A stretch of 64,000 nucleotides of DNA, from positions 62,001 through 126,000 of the forward strand of contig NZ_JAFFSU010000021.1 in NCBI RefSeq assembly GCF_017948455.1, written 5' to 3'. A model generated the notes under the pieces. The model searched no databases. It saw only the letters and a list, made by a program, of their open reading frames with translations, and was not told where the DNA came from. Of this stretch, positions 1 to 8,980 are shown in pieces. Each line of letters begins with the position of its first letter. Within the stretch, counting starts at the first letter, position 1. The position numbers were made by a program, and so were the translations under genes. Source of the stretch: Streptomyces sp. GESEQ-4 (GTDB lineage Bacteria; Actinomycetota; Actinomycetes; Streptomycetales; Streptomycetaceae).

Positions 1-1
1 C

Positions 2-1402
2 CGCCACACCGCCCTCCACCGCACCGCCTACACGCGTGTGACGCTCGACCTGGACGCTGACCCCACCGAACGCGCCCTGCCAGGCTCGGAGTTGCTTGAG
101 CAGGCAGAGAGCCCGGCCTTCCTGGAACGCCTCTTCGCCGCCGGCCGCTACCACCTGCTCTCCGCCGCCGGCCTGCTCCCGCCCCGTCTCACCGGCCTGT
201 GGACCGGTGACTGGAACACGGCTTGGTCGGGGGCGTTCACCAACGACGCCAACGTCAACCTCCAGACCGCGTCGGCCGCGGCCGCCGCACTCCCCGAGGT
301 CACCGACGCCCTCGCCGGCCTCATCGGCCGCCAGCTTCCGGACTGGCGTGAGAACGCGCGCGCGGTCTTCGGCGCCCGGGGCGCCGTCGCTCCGGCCCAC
401 AGCGACGGCGAGTCCGGGCTGACGTACCACTTCAACCGCGAATACCCGCTGCACCTGTGGACCGCCGGCGCCGACTGGCTGCTCAAGCCGCTCGTCGACC
501 ACGACGAGACCCGCGGCGAACGCGACCCGCGCACCGGCGACACGCTCGCCGAAGTCGCCCAGTTCTACGAGGACTTCCTCACCCGCAGCGACGACGAGGG
601 ACGCGTCATCGTCGTCCCCTCCTACTCACCCGAGAACCGGCCCGCGAACGCGAGCTGGGGCGCGATCAACGCGGCGATGGACCTCTCCGCGGCCCGGCAC
701 GCCCTGCGCACGGCCGCCGAGTACCACCCGGAGAAGGCGGGGGCGTGGCGTGCCCTCGCCGACCGGCTTCCGCCGCACCGGATCAATGACGACGGCGCGC
801 TCGCGGAGTGGGCCTGGCCCGGCCTCGACGACACCTACGACCACCGGCACCTCAGCCACCTCTACGGCGTCTGGCCGCTCGACGAGATCAACCCCTACGA
901 CACCCCGGACCTCGCCACCGCCGCACACCGCGCCCTCGAACTCCGCGGCGCCGAGAACGACTCCGCGCACGGCCACCTCCACCACGCCCTCGTCGCGGCC
1001 CGGCTGCGTGACGGCGACCGGGTGGCGCATGCCCTCGGCCAGGTCCTCAAGGGCGACTTCTTCCACGCATCGCTGATGAGTTCGCACTACCCGAACCTCG
1101 ACGTCTACAACGCGGACGCCGCCCACACCCTGCCCGCCGTCGTGATCGAGATGCTCGTGCAGTCGACCCCGGACCGGCTGGTGCTGCTGCCCGCGCTTCC
1201 GGCGGCGTACCCGAAGGGCGAACTCACCGGCATCCGCACGAGGTTCGGCGCGGAGGTCGACCTCAGCTGGAGCCCACAGCAAGCCACCGCGGTCGTACGC
1301 CCCACGCGCACCCACCGCGTCGAACTCCGGACTTCCTCCGGTGCACGGCCGCTCGACCTCGTCGCCGGAGAAGACCACGTCCTCACCCTGGAGACGTGGT
1401 GA
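2..1402 (+). CDS. GH95-type glycoside hydrolase (alpha-L-fucosidase/galactosidase family), 5' truncated by window
   Basis: The frame is open from the first bases, so the start lies outside the window; about 466 codons are visible. The stretch LPPRLTGLWTGDWNTAW, the Asn-containing NDANVN, the Glu-containing PSYSPEN and HRHLSHLYGVWP match the (alpha/alpha)6 catalytic barrel of GH95 enzymes, where a Glu in the PSxSPEN segment is the general acid and Asn/Asp residues activate water. A beta-rich C-terminal domain follows (about residues 380-466). The enzyme should remove terminal alpha-L-fucosyl or alpha-L-galactosyl groups from plant glycans. A GH12 enzyme follows 69 bp downstream, and GH31 plus LacI genes lie nearby, which suggests xyloglucan side chains as substrate. 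Family call is fairly secure; substrate is inference. Confidence 0.75.
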   Translation, partial: RHTALHRTAYTRVTLDLDADPTERALPGSELLEQAESPAFLERLFAAGRYHLLSAAGLLPPRLTGLWTGDWNTAWSGAFTNDANVNLQTASAAAAALPEVTDALAGLIGRQLPDWRENARAVFGARGAVAPAHSDGESGLTYHFNREYPLHLWTAGADWLLKPLVDHDETRGERDPRTGDTLAEVAQFYEDFLTRSDDEGRVIVVPSYSPENRPANASWGAINAAMDLSAARHALRTAAEYHPEKAGAWRALADRLPPHRINDDGALAEWAWPGLDDTYDHRHLSHLYGVWPLDEINPYDTPDLATAAHRALELRGAENDSAHGHLHHALVAARLRDGDRVAHALGQVLKGDFFHASLMSSHYPNLDVYNADAAHTLPAVVIEMLVQSTPDRLVLLPALPAAYPKGELTGIRTRFGAEVDLSWSPQQATAVVRPTRTHRVELRTSSGARPLDLVAGEDHVLTLETW

Positions 1403-1408
1403 ATCACC

Positions 1409-1452
1409 GCTAGTCCCTTGCTAGTCCCCTGCTAGACCCGTGCTCATCCCCC
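1409..1452. repeat. Four tandem 11-bp repeats upstream of the GH12 gene
   Basis: Four head-to-tail copies of an 11-mer: GCTAGTCCCTT, GCTAGTCCCCT, GCTAGACCCGT and GCTCATCCCCC. Copies 1 and 2 differ at one base and the others are more diverged. The array fills the gap between the GH95 stop and the GH12 ribosome-binding site. A period of 11 bp is close to one helical turn, so the units lie on one DNA face, as expected for a cooperative regulator site. Slippage-generated sequence is the alternative. Confidence 0.6.
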
Positions 1453-1471
1453 CATCCATGGAAGGGACACC

Positions 1472-2191
1472 ATGGCAACAACCCGCACGCTCGGCAGAAT
1501 CACCAAGGCCCTGCTGGCCCCGGCCCTCGCGCTCGGCGCCACCGTCGGCCTCGCCTCCGCCCCCGCCCAGGCCGCGGTCTGGAACTCCTGCGACCAGTGG
1601 GGCAACACGAACCTGAACGGCTACACGCTCTACAACAACATCTGGGGCTCCGGCGCCGGCGGCCAGTGCGTCTGGGCCAACTCCGGCACCAACTGGGGCG
1701 TCTGGGCGAACCACCCCAACACCGGCGGCATCAAGTCGTACCCCAACTCCAAGAAGGTGATCAACAAGACGATCGCCTCGATCGGCTCGCTCACCAGCAA
1801 CTACAACGTCACGGTCCCGTCGTCCGGCGCGTACAACACGTCGTACGACATCTGGGACACGGACTACGACTACGAGATCATGCTCTGGGTCAACTACAAC
1901 GGAGCCGTCGGCCCGCTGGGCACCTCGCAGGGCAGCGTGACCCTCGGCGGCCACACGTGGAACGTCTACAAGGGCAGCAACGGCGTCAACGAGGTGTTCT
2001 CGTTCCTGCGGACCTCCGACTCCAGCTCCGGCAGCGTGAACATCAAGCCGATCCTCAGCTGGATCTCGGGCACCAAGGGCTGGATGTCCAGCAACGAGAC
2101 CATCGGCGACGTCCAGTTCGGCTACGAGATCACCTCGTCGTCCGGCGGGCTCGACTTCCGCACCAACAACCTGACGGTCAGCAGTAGTTGA
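1472..2191 (+). CDS. Secreted GH12 endo-beta-1,4-glucanase / xyloglucanase
   Basis: A 239-residue protein with a Sec signal peptide (basic start, Ala/Leu-rich core, cleavage after AQA, about residue 34) and a single GH12 jelly-roll domain without a carbohydrate-binding module. The two GH12 catalytic carboxylates are visible: Glu in DYEIMLWVNYNG (nucleophile) and Glu in QFGYEITSS (acid/base). The start has GAAGGGA at 1461-1467, four bases before the ATG. GH12 members hydrolyse cellulose, beta-glucan or xyloglucan; neighbouring GH95 and GH31 alpha-xylosidase genes make xyloglucan the likely physiological target. Family and secretion are secure; exact specificity is inferred from context. Confidence 0.9.
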   Translation: MATTRTLGRITKALLAPALALGATVGLASAPAQAAVWNSCDQWGNTNLNGYTLYNNIWGSGAGGQCVWANSGTNWGVWANHPNTGGIKSYPNSKKVINKTIASIGSLTSNYNVTVPSSGAYNTSYDIWDTDYDYEIMLWVNYNGAVGPLGTSQGSVTLGGHTWNVYKGSNGVNEVFSFLRTSDSSSGSVNIKPILSWISGTKGWMSSNETIGDVQFGYEITSSSGGLDFRTNNLTVSSS

Positions 2192-2221
2192 CCGACGCCG
2201 GGCCGGGGCCGGTCCGTGCCG

Positions 2222-3409
2222 TCAGGCGCGGTCGACCTCGGCCCGCAGTGCGTTGTAGCCGGTGAAGGCGGCCTCGACGTCGGCGTGGGTCAGGCCGTAG
2301 CGGGACAGGTCGTAGGTGTGGCGGCGGGTGCCCTTGGGGCGGGCGGTGACGCCGGGGAGCCGGGCGGCGTCGGCTTCGGTCCAGCGGGCGCCGATGGCCG
2401 CGAAGAGCTTGGGGGCGCCGGCGGCCGGGTCGGTGCCGAGCCAGGAGTACGGCACGTCGACCAGGGCGTCGCGGGGGATGGCGGCCCGGGCGGCGACACC
2501 GCGCGCGGCGGAGCGGCTCAGCAGTTCCAGCCAGGTCGCGCCGATGCCGTGCAGGTCGAGGGGGCGGTTGCTGACGGCCATGCCGTGCTCCACCAGACTG
2601 CAGAAGGACGCCACGGCGGTGGCCGGGTCACGGTGGGTCCAGACGATCGTCGCGTCGGGGAAGGCCGTGCGCAGCGCGTCCAGGTTCTCCAGGTGCATCG
2701 GCGACTTCAGGATCCAGCGGCGGCGCGGGCGGCCGTACTGCAGGACCTGGAGGACCTGCCTGAGGTAGCGGTAGTCGGGGACGAAGTCGTGCGCGTAGTG
2801 CCAGGCCTGGTACGCGGGGATGCGGGCCTGGGTGAGCGGTGCCTGGGCGTGCGGCAGGACGAAGGTGCACTCCTCGGGGCCGTCGGCGACCATGGGGTGG
2901 ATGTCACGGAAGCGCGGGGAGAAGAGGTTCGTGCCCGTGACCAGCCACCGTGCCGGTGCCATCGCCTTACGTCGTCGTTCCGCGGGTATCTCCAGGCCCG
3001 GCCTGAGCAGTTCCCACAGCCGGGGACATCGGTGCTCGGCGGAGAGGGACAGCACGCCGTGGGTGAGCGTGGTGGCGGTGCGCGGCAGGCCCACCACGAA
3101 CACCGGTCTGTCGAGGGGCTCCTGCTCGATCGCGGGATGCTCGGCGATCAGCTGCCGGATCGTGGCCCGGTTGAGCAGATGCCGGCGCACATGCGCCTGC
3201 GCGGCCGCCCAGCCGACCGGGGTGAGGTTCTCCGCCTCGGCCCACCATCCCAGCAACTGCCGGAAGCCGTCGACGAACTCCCGGTCGCCCTCCGCCTGTC
3301 CGGTCCCGGCGAGGATCCGGTCGAAGACCCGGTCCGGCCGGTGACGGGAGCGGAACGCCGGCCGGAGCAGCAGATTGGCCAGGGTGAGGGGGAGGGGGGA
3401 CGAGGACAC
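2222..3409 (-). CDS. PAPS-dependent sulfotransferase family protein
   Basis: A 395-residue soluble protein of the Sulfotransfer_3 type. The 5'-phosphosulfate-binding loop is FVVGLPRTATTLT (about residues 103-115), and the 3'-phosphate-binding Arg region is WILKSPMHLENL followed by VWTHRDPATAVASFCSL. These proteins transfer sulfate from PAPS to a hydroxyl or amine of a small molecule or glycan. The GTG start is preceded by GAAGGG six bases away. It lies downstream of the GH31 gene on the same strand but beyond that gene's hairpin terminator, so co-regulation with the glycan genes is uncertain. The acceptor cannot be read from sequence. Confidence 0.85.
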   Translation of the reverse strand: MSSSPLPLTLANLLLRPAFRSRHRPDRVFDRILAGTGQAEGDREFVDGFRQLLGWWAEAENLTPVGWAAAQAHVRRHLLNRATIRQLIAEHPAIEQEPLDRPVFVVGLPRTATTLTHGVLSLSAEHRCPRLWELLRPGLEIPAERRRKAMAPARWLVTGTNLFSPRFRDIHPMVADGPEECTFVLPHAQAPLTQARIPAYQAWHYAHDFVPDYRYLRQVLQVLQYGRPRRRWILKSPMHLENLDALRTAFPDATIVWTHRDPATAVASFCSLVEHGMAVSNRPLDLHGIGATWLELLSRSAARGVAARAAIPRDALVDVPYSWLGTDPAAGAPKLFAAIGARWTEADAARLPGVTARPKGTRRHTYDLSRYGLTHADVEAAFTGYNALRAEVDRA

Positions 3410-3511
3410 AGGGCACCCTTCGACAGACGGGACGGTGCGGAACGGAGGGACCCTACCCAGTCCAACTCTCCTGCCACACAGCGGCGTTGAGACGACAGCC
3501 CCGGTGAAACA

Positions 3512-3545
3512 GAGATGGCCGGAACCGTCAGGCTCCGGCCATCTC
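3512..3545 (-). terminator. Hairpin terminator of the GH31 gene
   Basis: A perfect 12-bp stem (GAGATGGCCGGA at 3512-3523 with TCCGGCCATCTC at 3534-3545) around a 10-base loop. It begins 9 bases downstream of the GH31 stop codon on the minus strand and separates that gene from the sulfotransferase. Confidence 0.75.
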
Positions 3546-3553
3546 CCGCCCGG

Positions 3554-5605
3554 CTACTCCCCTATCGGTAGCCGGACCCCGTCCCGCAGAAACAGCGGGA
3601 TGCGGTCCAGCGGGGCGTCGACCGTCACGGTCGTACCGCCCTCGTACGTCGTCCCCGTCCACGCGTCCGTCCAGGTCGCACCCGCCGGGAGATACGCGGT
3701 GCGGGCCGTGGCGCCCGCCGTGAGGACCGGGGCGACCAGCAGATCCCGGCCGAAGAGGTAGGAGTCGTCGACCGACCACGTCGCCTGGTCCTCGGGGAAC
3801 TCCAGGAACAGCGGGCGCATGACCGGCAGGCCCTCCTCGTGGGCCTCGCGCATAACCTGGAGGACGTACGGCTTCAGGCGCTCGCGCAGGCGCAGGTACC
3901 GCTCCAGGATCGCGCCGGCCTGCTCACCGTAGGACCAGACCTCGTTCGGGCCGCCGGTCATCGCAGGGCCCAGTGGCATGCCCGGGTCGCGGAAGCCGTG
4001 CAGACGCATCAGCGGGGACAGCGTGCCGAACTGGAACCAGCGGACCATGACTTCCTGGTACGCGGGGTCGCTCGGGTCGCCGCCGTGGAAGCCGCCGATG
4101 TCGGTGTTCCACCAGGGGATGCCGGACAGGGCGGTGTTGAGGCCCGCCGCGATCTGGCGGCGCAGGGTCGGGAAGTCGGTGCCGATGTCGCCGGACCACA
4201 GGGCGGCGCCGTAGCGCTGACTGCCCGCCCAGGCCGAGCGGTTGAGGGTGACGATCTCGGACTCGCCCTCCGCGACCAGCCCTTCGTGGAAGGCGCGGGA
4301 GTTCTCGGCCGGGTACATGTTCCCGACCTCCAGGCCCGGGCCCGCCCAGTAGCGCAGGTTCTCCTGGAAGCCCGGCTTCAGCTCCGGCTCGCAGGCGTCT
4401 AGCCAGAAGGCGGTGATGCCGTACGGGTCCAGGTAGTTCGCCTTCACCTTCGACCACATGAAGTCCCGCGCCTCGGGGTTCGTGGCGTCGTAGAAGGCGA
4501 CCTGGACGGTGGAGGCGACCTCCTTGTCGGGCCAGTCGGCGTGGGCCATGGGGCCGTACTGGGTGCCGATGAAGTAGCCGCGCTGCTCCATGACCGGGTG
4601 GTTCTCGCTCAGCGGGGACACCGACGGCCAGACCGACACGACGAGCTTGATGCCGAGTTCCGCCAGCTCCCGCACCATCGCCGCCGGGTCCGGCCACTCC
4701 TTCGGGTCGAACTTCCACTCGCCCAGATGGGTCCAGTGGAAGAAGTCGCAGACGATGGCGGAGATGGGCAGGCCCCGGCGCTTGTACTCCCGGGCCACGG
4801 CCATGAGTTCGTCCTGCGTGCGATAGCGCAGCTTGCACTGCCAGAAGCCCGCCGCCCACTCCGGCAGCATCGGGGTGCGGCCGGTCACCGCGCTGTAGCG
4901 GCGCTGGGCTTCGGCCGGGGCGCCCGCGGTGATCCAGTAGTCGATCTGGCGGGCCGAGTCGGCGACCCAGCGGGTGCCGTTGCCCGCCAGCTCGACCCGG
5001 CCGATCGCCGGGTTGTTCCACAGCAGGGTGTAGCCGCGGCTGGAGGTGAGGACCGGGATGCCGACCTCGGCGTTGCGCTGGACCAGGTCCACGACCAGGC
5101 CCTTCTGGTCCAGGCGCCCGTGCTGGTGCTGGCCGAGACCGAACAGCTTCTCGTCGTCGTAGGCGGCGAAACGCTGCTCCAGGCGCTGGTGGCCGTTGCC
5201 GACGGCCGTGTAGAGACGGGGGCCCGGCCACCAGAAGTGGGCGCGCTCCTCGGCGAGGATCTCGGAGAGGTCGTCCGTCCGCAGGAACCGGATCATCCCC
5301 TCGGCGTTGACCTCGACGGTCAGCGCGCCGACCGTCAGCCGGCCCTCCCCGTCCCCCACCTTGACCATGGACTCGGTCGCCGGAGCCTCGTCCAGGAGCG
5401 CGCCGGGCAGCCCCTCCAGCACGGGCCCGCCGAGCCGGGCCCGCACCCGCACCGCGTCCGGACCCCACGGCTCGATGCGTACGGTCTCCTGACGACCGCT
5501 CCACTCCAGCGCCCCGCCCCGCTCACGGAACGTGCCGACGGTGGGGGAGGACTGGGCGAGGCTGACCGCGCCGGTCGGGGTCTGGCTTTCGGCAGGCTGG
5601 TTCAC
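3554..5605 (-). CDS. GH31 alpha-xylosidase (YicI-like)
   Basis: A 683-residue cytoplasmic GH31 enzyme with no signal peptide. An N-terminal beta-sandwich (about 20-230) precedes the (beta/alpha)8 barrel. The nucleophile is Asp403 in AFWLDACEPE and the acid/base is Asp473 in LWSGDIGTDFPTLR; the WLDACEPE form is typical of bacterial alpha-xylosidases rather than alpha-glucosidases. It would release xylose from the non-reducing end of imported xyloglucan oligosaccharides. The GTG start has GAGGAG eight bases upstream. The gene lies 62 bp downstream of the LacI gene on the same strand, so the two are probably one transcript under that regulator. A strong hairpin ends it. Confidence 0.9.
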   Translation of the reverse strand: MNQPAESQTPTGAVSLAQSSPTVGTFRERGGALEWSGRQETVRIEPWGPDAVRVRARLGGPVLEGLPGALLDEAPATESMVKVGDGEGRLTVGALTVEVNAEGMIRFLRTDDLSEILAEERAHFWWPGPRLYTAVGNGHQRLEQRFAAYDDEKLFGLGQHQHGRLDQKGLVVDLVQRNAEVGIPVLTSSRGYTLLWNNPAIGRVELAGNGTRWVADSARQIDYWITAGAPAEAQRRYSAVTGRTPMLPEWAAGFWQCKLRYRTQDELMAVAREYKRRGLPISAIVCDFFHWTHLGEWKFDPKEWPDPAAMVRELAELGIKLVVSVWPSVSPLSENHPVMEQRGYFIGTQYGPMAHADWPDKEVASTVQVAFYDATNPEARDFMWSKVKANYLDPYGITAFWLDACEPELKPGFQENLRYWAGPGLEVGNMYPAENSRAFHEGLVAEGESEIVTLNRSAWAGSQRYGAALWSGDIGTDFPTLRRQIAAGLNTALSGIPWWNTDIGGFHGGDPSDPAYQEVMVRWFQFGTLSPLMRLHGFRDPGMPLGPAMTGGPNEVWSYGEQAGAILERYLRLRERLKPYVLQVMREAHEEGLPVMRPLFLEFPEDQATWSVDDSYLFGRDLLVAPVLTAGATARTAYLPAGATWTDAWTGTTYEGGTTVTVDAPLDRIPLFLRDGVRLPIGE

Positions 5606-5667
5606 GAGGCGTACTCCTCAGGACATGGGGAGCCCCGGTGGGGGCCGACACGTGGAAGGGGTGGTGG

Positions 5668-6681
5668 TCAGGACGCGGCCGGAGCCGGACCCGTGCTCGC
5701 CCGGACCGTCAACTCGGGTGCGATCAGCAGGACTTCGTCGGTGCCGCGGCCTTCGAACTTCGCGACGAGGTGCTCCACCGCGTGCCGGCCCATCTCCTGG
5801 GCGGGGATGGCGACCGAGGTGAGCCGCACCGAGGCCTGGGTGGCGACCTGGTCGGGGCAGATCGCGACCACCGACACGTCCTCGGGGATGGCGCGGCCCT
5901 GCTGGCGCAGCAGACCGAGGAGCGGTTCGACCGCCGACTCGTTCTGTACGACGAACCCCGTGGTGCCGGGGCGTTCGTCGAGGATGCGGGCGAGGGTCAC
6001 GGCCATCGCGTCGTATCCGCCGTCGCAGGGGCGGTGCAGCAGTCGTACGCCCAACTCCTGGGAGCGGCCGCGGAGTCCGTCGAGGGTGCGCTCGGCGAAG
6101 CCGGTGTGCCGTTCGTAGACCGCGGGGGCCTCGCCGATGACAGCGATGTCGCGGTGCCCCAGCATCGCCAGATGTTCCAGGCACAGGGCGCCCGTCGCCC
6201 TGAAGTCCAGGTCGACGCAGGTCAGTCCGGTGGTGTCGGCGGGCAGTCCGATCAGCACGGACGGCTGGTCCGTGCCGCGCAGCAACGGCAGCCGCTCGTC
6301 GTCGAGTTCGACGTCCATCAGGATCATCCCGTCGGCGAGCCCGCTGCCGGTGACCCGGCGGACGGCGTCCGGGCCCTCCTCGCCGGTGAGCAGCAGGACG
6401 TCGTATCCGTGCGTCCGGGCCGTGGTGGCGACCGCGATGGCGATCTCCATCATCACCGGTACGTACATGTCCGTGCGCAGCGGGACCATCAGCGCGATGA
6501 TGTTCGACCTGCTGCTGGCCAGGGCGCGGGCGCCCGCGTTCGGGTGGTAGCCGAGATCGCGGATGCTCTGCTCGACCCGCTGCCGGGTGGTCGTGGAGAT
6601 GGACCGCTTGCCACTGAGGACATAGCTCACCGTGCTCGCCGAGACTCCGGCGTGCTGAGCGACCTCGGCGAGGGTGACCAT
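5668..6681 (-). CDS. LacI-family transcriptional regulator
   Basis: A 337-residue LacI/GalR repressor. The N-terminal helix-turn-helix reads TLAEVAQHAGVSASTVSYVL with the hinge helix following (ARALASSRSN), then a periplasmic-binding-like sugar domain to the C-terminus. The frame stays open upstream to 6915, but the HTH begins directly at the ATG at 6681, so I chose that start. Two palindromes with the LacI core GAAGCGCTTC lie 20 and about 106 bp upstream, suggesting autoregulation by DNA looping and control of the downstream GH31 gene, probably relieved by a xyloglucan-derived sugar. The ligand is inferred from neighbours only. Confidence 0.92.
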   Translation of the reverse strand: MVTLAEVAQHAGVSASTVSYVLSGKRSISTTTRQRVEQSIRDLGYHPNAGARALASSRSNIIALMVPLRTDMYVPVMMEIAIAVATTARTHGYDVLLLTGEEGPDAVRRVTGSGLADGMILMDVELDDERLPLLRGTDQPSVLIGLPADTTGLTCVDLDFRATGALCLEHLAMLGHRDIAVIGEAPAVYERHTGFAERTLDGLRGRSQELGVRLLHRPCDGGYDAMAVTLARILDERPGTTGFVVQNESAVEPLLGLLRQQGRAIPEDVSVVAICPDQVATQASVRLTSVAIPAQEMGRHAVEHLVAKFEGRGTDEVLLIAPELTVRASTGPAPAAS

Positions 6682-6700
6682 CCAGCTCTCCCAGTGGTGT

Positions 6701-6710
6701 GAAGCGCTTC
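6701..6710. promoter_or_regulatory. LacI operator, proximal
   Basis: The perfect 10-bp palindrome GAAGCGCTTC lies 20 bp upstream of the LacI start codon, with the flanks TGT and GAC resembling the distal copy. LacI-family operators characteristically carry such a central CG palindrome. It is positioned to block transcription of lacI and the GH31 gene. Confidence 0.75.
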
Positions 6711-6786
6711 GACAGTGCGCAGTGTGAATATGGGCGGGTGGGGGTGGTTCGACAGTAGCCCTACCGGGGGTGGGTGTCCATAGGTT

Positions 6787-6802
6787 GTCGAAGCGCTTCG
6801 AC
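6787..6802. promoter_or_regulatory. LacI operator, distal
   Basis: A perfect 16-bp palindrome, GTCGAAGCGCTTCGAC, centred about 89 bp from the proximal operator. It shares the core GAAGCGCTTC. The spacing allows a repression loop. The rest of 6681-7035 holds no gene; it is the divergent control region between lacI and the acyl-CoA dehydrogenase. Confidence 0.75.
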
Positions 6803-7034
6803 GCGGCCTTGCGAGACGGGGCCGCGGCTGGGCCGGTTCGTCCCGGAACGGCCTTCCCGAGGTGCGGCTTCCTGCTTACCATGACCGGCCGTGGGGGCGT
6901 GGAACGGGGGCGCAACTCCTCGCCGACGACGCGCGAGGGGTGGTGGGGTCGTCCCGTATCGGGTACTAACGATCCAGTAGCACCAGTCAGTAACGTGCGG
7001 CCCCAAGATCCCTATTCGCGGCGAGGTGAGCCTC

Positions 7035-8966
7035 ATGTCCGCAGCACCCACCAAGCCCTCAGTCACTGAGCGCGAGGCACGCCAGGTGGCCGAGGCCGCC
7101 CGGGAACAGGACTGGCGCAAGCCCAGCTTCGCCAAGGAACTGTTCCTGGGCCGCTTCCGGCTCGACCTGGTCCACCCGCACCCCACCCCGCCGGCCGAGG
7201 ACGTGCAGCGTGGCGAGGAGTTCCTGGCCAAGCTGCGCGACTTCTGCGAGACCAAGGTGGACGCGGCCCTGATCGAGCGCGAGGCCAAGATCCCCGACGA
7301 GGTCATCGACGGCCTCAAGGAACTCGGCGCCCTCGGCATGAAGATCGACACCAAGTACGGCGGGCTCGGCCTCACCCAGGTGTACTACAACAAGGCGCTG
7401 GCCCTGGCGGGCTCGGCCTCCCCGGCGATCGGGGTGCTGCTGTCGGCGCATCAGTCGATCGGCGTACCGCAGCCGCTGAAACTGTTCGGCACCCAGGAGC
7501 AGAAGGAGCGGTTCCTGCCGCGCTGCGCCCGCACGGACATCAGCGCGTTCCTCCTCACCGAGCCGGACGTCGGCTCCGACCCGGCACGACTCGCGACCAG
7601 CGCGATCCCCGACGGGGACGAGTACGTCCTCGACGGCGTCAAGCTGTGGACCACCAACGGCGTCGTCGCCGACCTGCTCGTGGTGATGGCCCGGGTGCCG
7701 AAGAGCGAGGGCCACAAGGGCGGCATCACCGCCTTCGTCGTGGAGACCAACTCGCCCGGCGTCACGGTCGAGAACCGCAACGCCTTCATGGGCCTGCGGG
7801 GCATCGAGAACGGCGTCACCCGCTTCCACCAGGTCCGGGTCCCCGCCGCCCACCGCATCGGCCCCGAGGGCGCGGGCCTGAAGATCGCGCTCACGACGCT
7901 GAACACCGGCCGCCTCTCGCTCCCCGCGTCCTGCGTCGCGGCCGGCAAGTGGTGCCTGAAGATCGCCCGCGAGTGGTCGGCCGCGCGTGAGCAGTGGGGC
8001 AAGCCGATCGCGCACCACGAGGCGGTCGGGTCGAAGATCAGCTTCATCGCGGCGACGACCTTCGCCATGGAGGCGGTGCTCGACCTGTCGTCGCAGATGG
8101 CCGACGAGGACCGCAACGACATCCGTATCGAGGGCGCGCTGGCCAAGCTCTTCGCCTCCGAGCAGGCCTGGCTCGTCGCCGACGAACTGGTCCAGATCCG
8201 CGGCGGCCGGGGCTTCGAGACGGCCGCGTCTCTCGCCGCCCGCGGCGAACGCGCGGTCCCCGCCGAACAGGTCCTGCGTGATCTGCGCATCAACCGGATC
8301 TTCGAGGGCTCGACCGAGATCATGCACCTGCTGATCGCCCGCGAGGCGGTCGACGCCCATCTGTCCGTCGCCGGCGATCTGATCGACCCCGACAAGTCCC
8401 TCCAGGACAAGGCGAAGGCGGCCGGGAACGCCGGTGTCTTCTACGCCAAGTGGCTGCCGAAGCTGGTCGCGGGACCGGGCCAGAACCCGCGCGCGTACGC
8501 CGAGTTCAACCGCGGCGTCGACCTCTCGCCGCACCTTCGGTACATCGAACGGACCTCGCGCAAGCTCGCCCGCTCCACCTTCTACGCCATGTCCCGCTGG
8601 CAGGGCCGGATGGAGACCAAGCAGGGTTTCCTGGGCCGGATTGTCGACATCGGCGCGGAACTGTTCGCGATGAGCGCGGCCTGCGTCCGGGCCGAACTCC
8701 TGCGCGGCCAGGGCGATCACGGCCGCGAGGCCTACCAACTCGCCGACGTCTTCTGCCGCCAGGCCCGCATCCGCATCGACGAACTCTTCGGCCGCCTGTG
8801 GACCAACACCGACGACCTGGACCGCAAGGTCGTCAAGGGAGTCCTCGGCGGCGCCTACACCTGGCTCGAGGAAGGCATCGTCGACCCCTCGGGCGAGGGC
8901 CCGTGGATCGCGGACGCGACCCCCGGCCCCTCACAGAGGGAGAACGTGCACCGACCGATCAGGTAG
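7035..8966 (+). CDS. Acyl-CoA dehydrogenase, long form with C-terminal extension
   Basis: A 643-residue FAD enzyme catalysing alpha,beta-dehydrogenation of fatty acyl-CoA. The N-terminal helical, middle beta and C-terminal helical acyl-CoA dehydrogenase domains are present (LLTEPDVGSDPARL; LWTTNGVVADLLV; FEGSTEIMHLL with the family's usual Glu region). About 180 further helical residues resemble the extra domain of VLCAD/ACAD9-like enzymes. An in-frame GTG at 7026 overlaps the ribosome-binding site GAGGTGAG (7023-7030), so the ATG at 7035 is the likelier start. It stands alone, convergent with the lamin-tail gene, with only 14 bp between the stops. Chain-length preference cannot be read. Confidence 0.88.
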   Translation: MSAAPTKPSVTEREARQVAEAAREQDWRKPSFAKELFLGRFRLDLVHPHPTPPAEDVQRGEEFLAKLRDFCETKVDAALIEREAKIPDEVIDGLKELGALGMKIDTKYGGLGLTQVYYNKALALAGSASPAIGVLLSAHQSIGVPQPLKLFGTQEQKERFLPRCARTDISAFLLTEPDVGSDPARLATSAIPDGDEYVLDGVKLWTTNGVVADLLVVMARVPKSEGHKGGITAFVVETNSPGVTVENRNAFMGLRGIENGVTRFHQVRVPAAHRIGPEGAGLKIALTTLNTGRLSLPASCVAAGKWCLKIAREWSAAREQWGKPIAHHEAVGSKISFIAATTFAMEAVLDLSSQMADEDRNDIRIEGALAKLFASEQAWLVADELVQIRGGRGFETAASLAARGERAVPAEQVLRDLRINRIFEGSTEIMHLLIAREAVDAHLSVAGDLIDPDKSLQDKAKAAGNAGVFYAKWLPKLVAGPGQNPRAYAEFNRGVDLSPHLRYIERTSRKLARSTFYAMSRWQGRMETKQGFLGRIVDIGAELFAMSAACVRAELLRGQGDHGREAYQLADVFCRQARIRIDELFGRLWTNTDDLDRKVVKGVLGGAYTWLEEGIVDPSGEGPWIADATPGPSQRENVHRPIR

Positions 8967-8980
8967 GCGTCAGCCGGTTC

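Noticed and set aside
4541..6118. A 525-codon plus-strand frame opposite the GH31 and LacI genes
   Set aside because: Antisense shadow; both opposing genes have clear domains and starts.
7059..8738. A 559-codon minus-strand frame opposite the acyl-CoA dehydrogenase
   Set aside because: Shadow frame with no recognisable motif.
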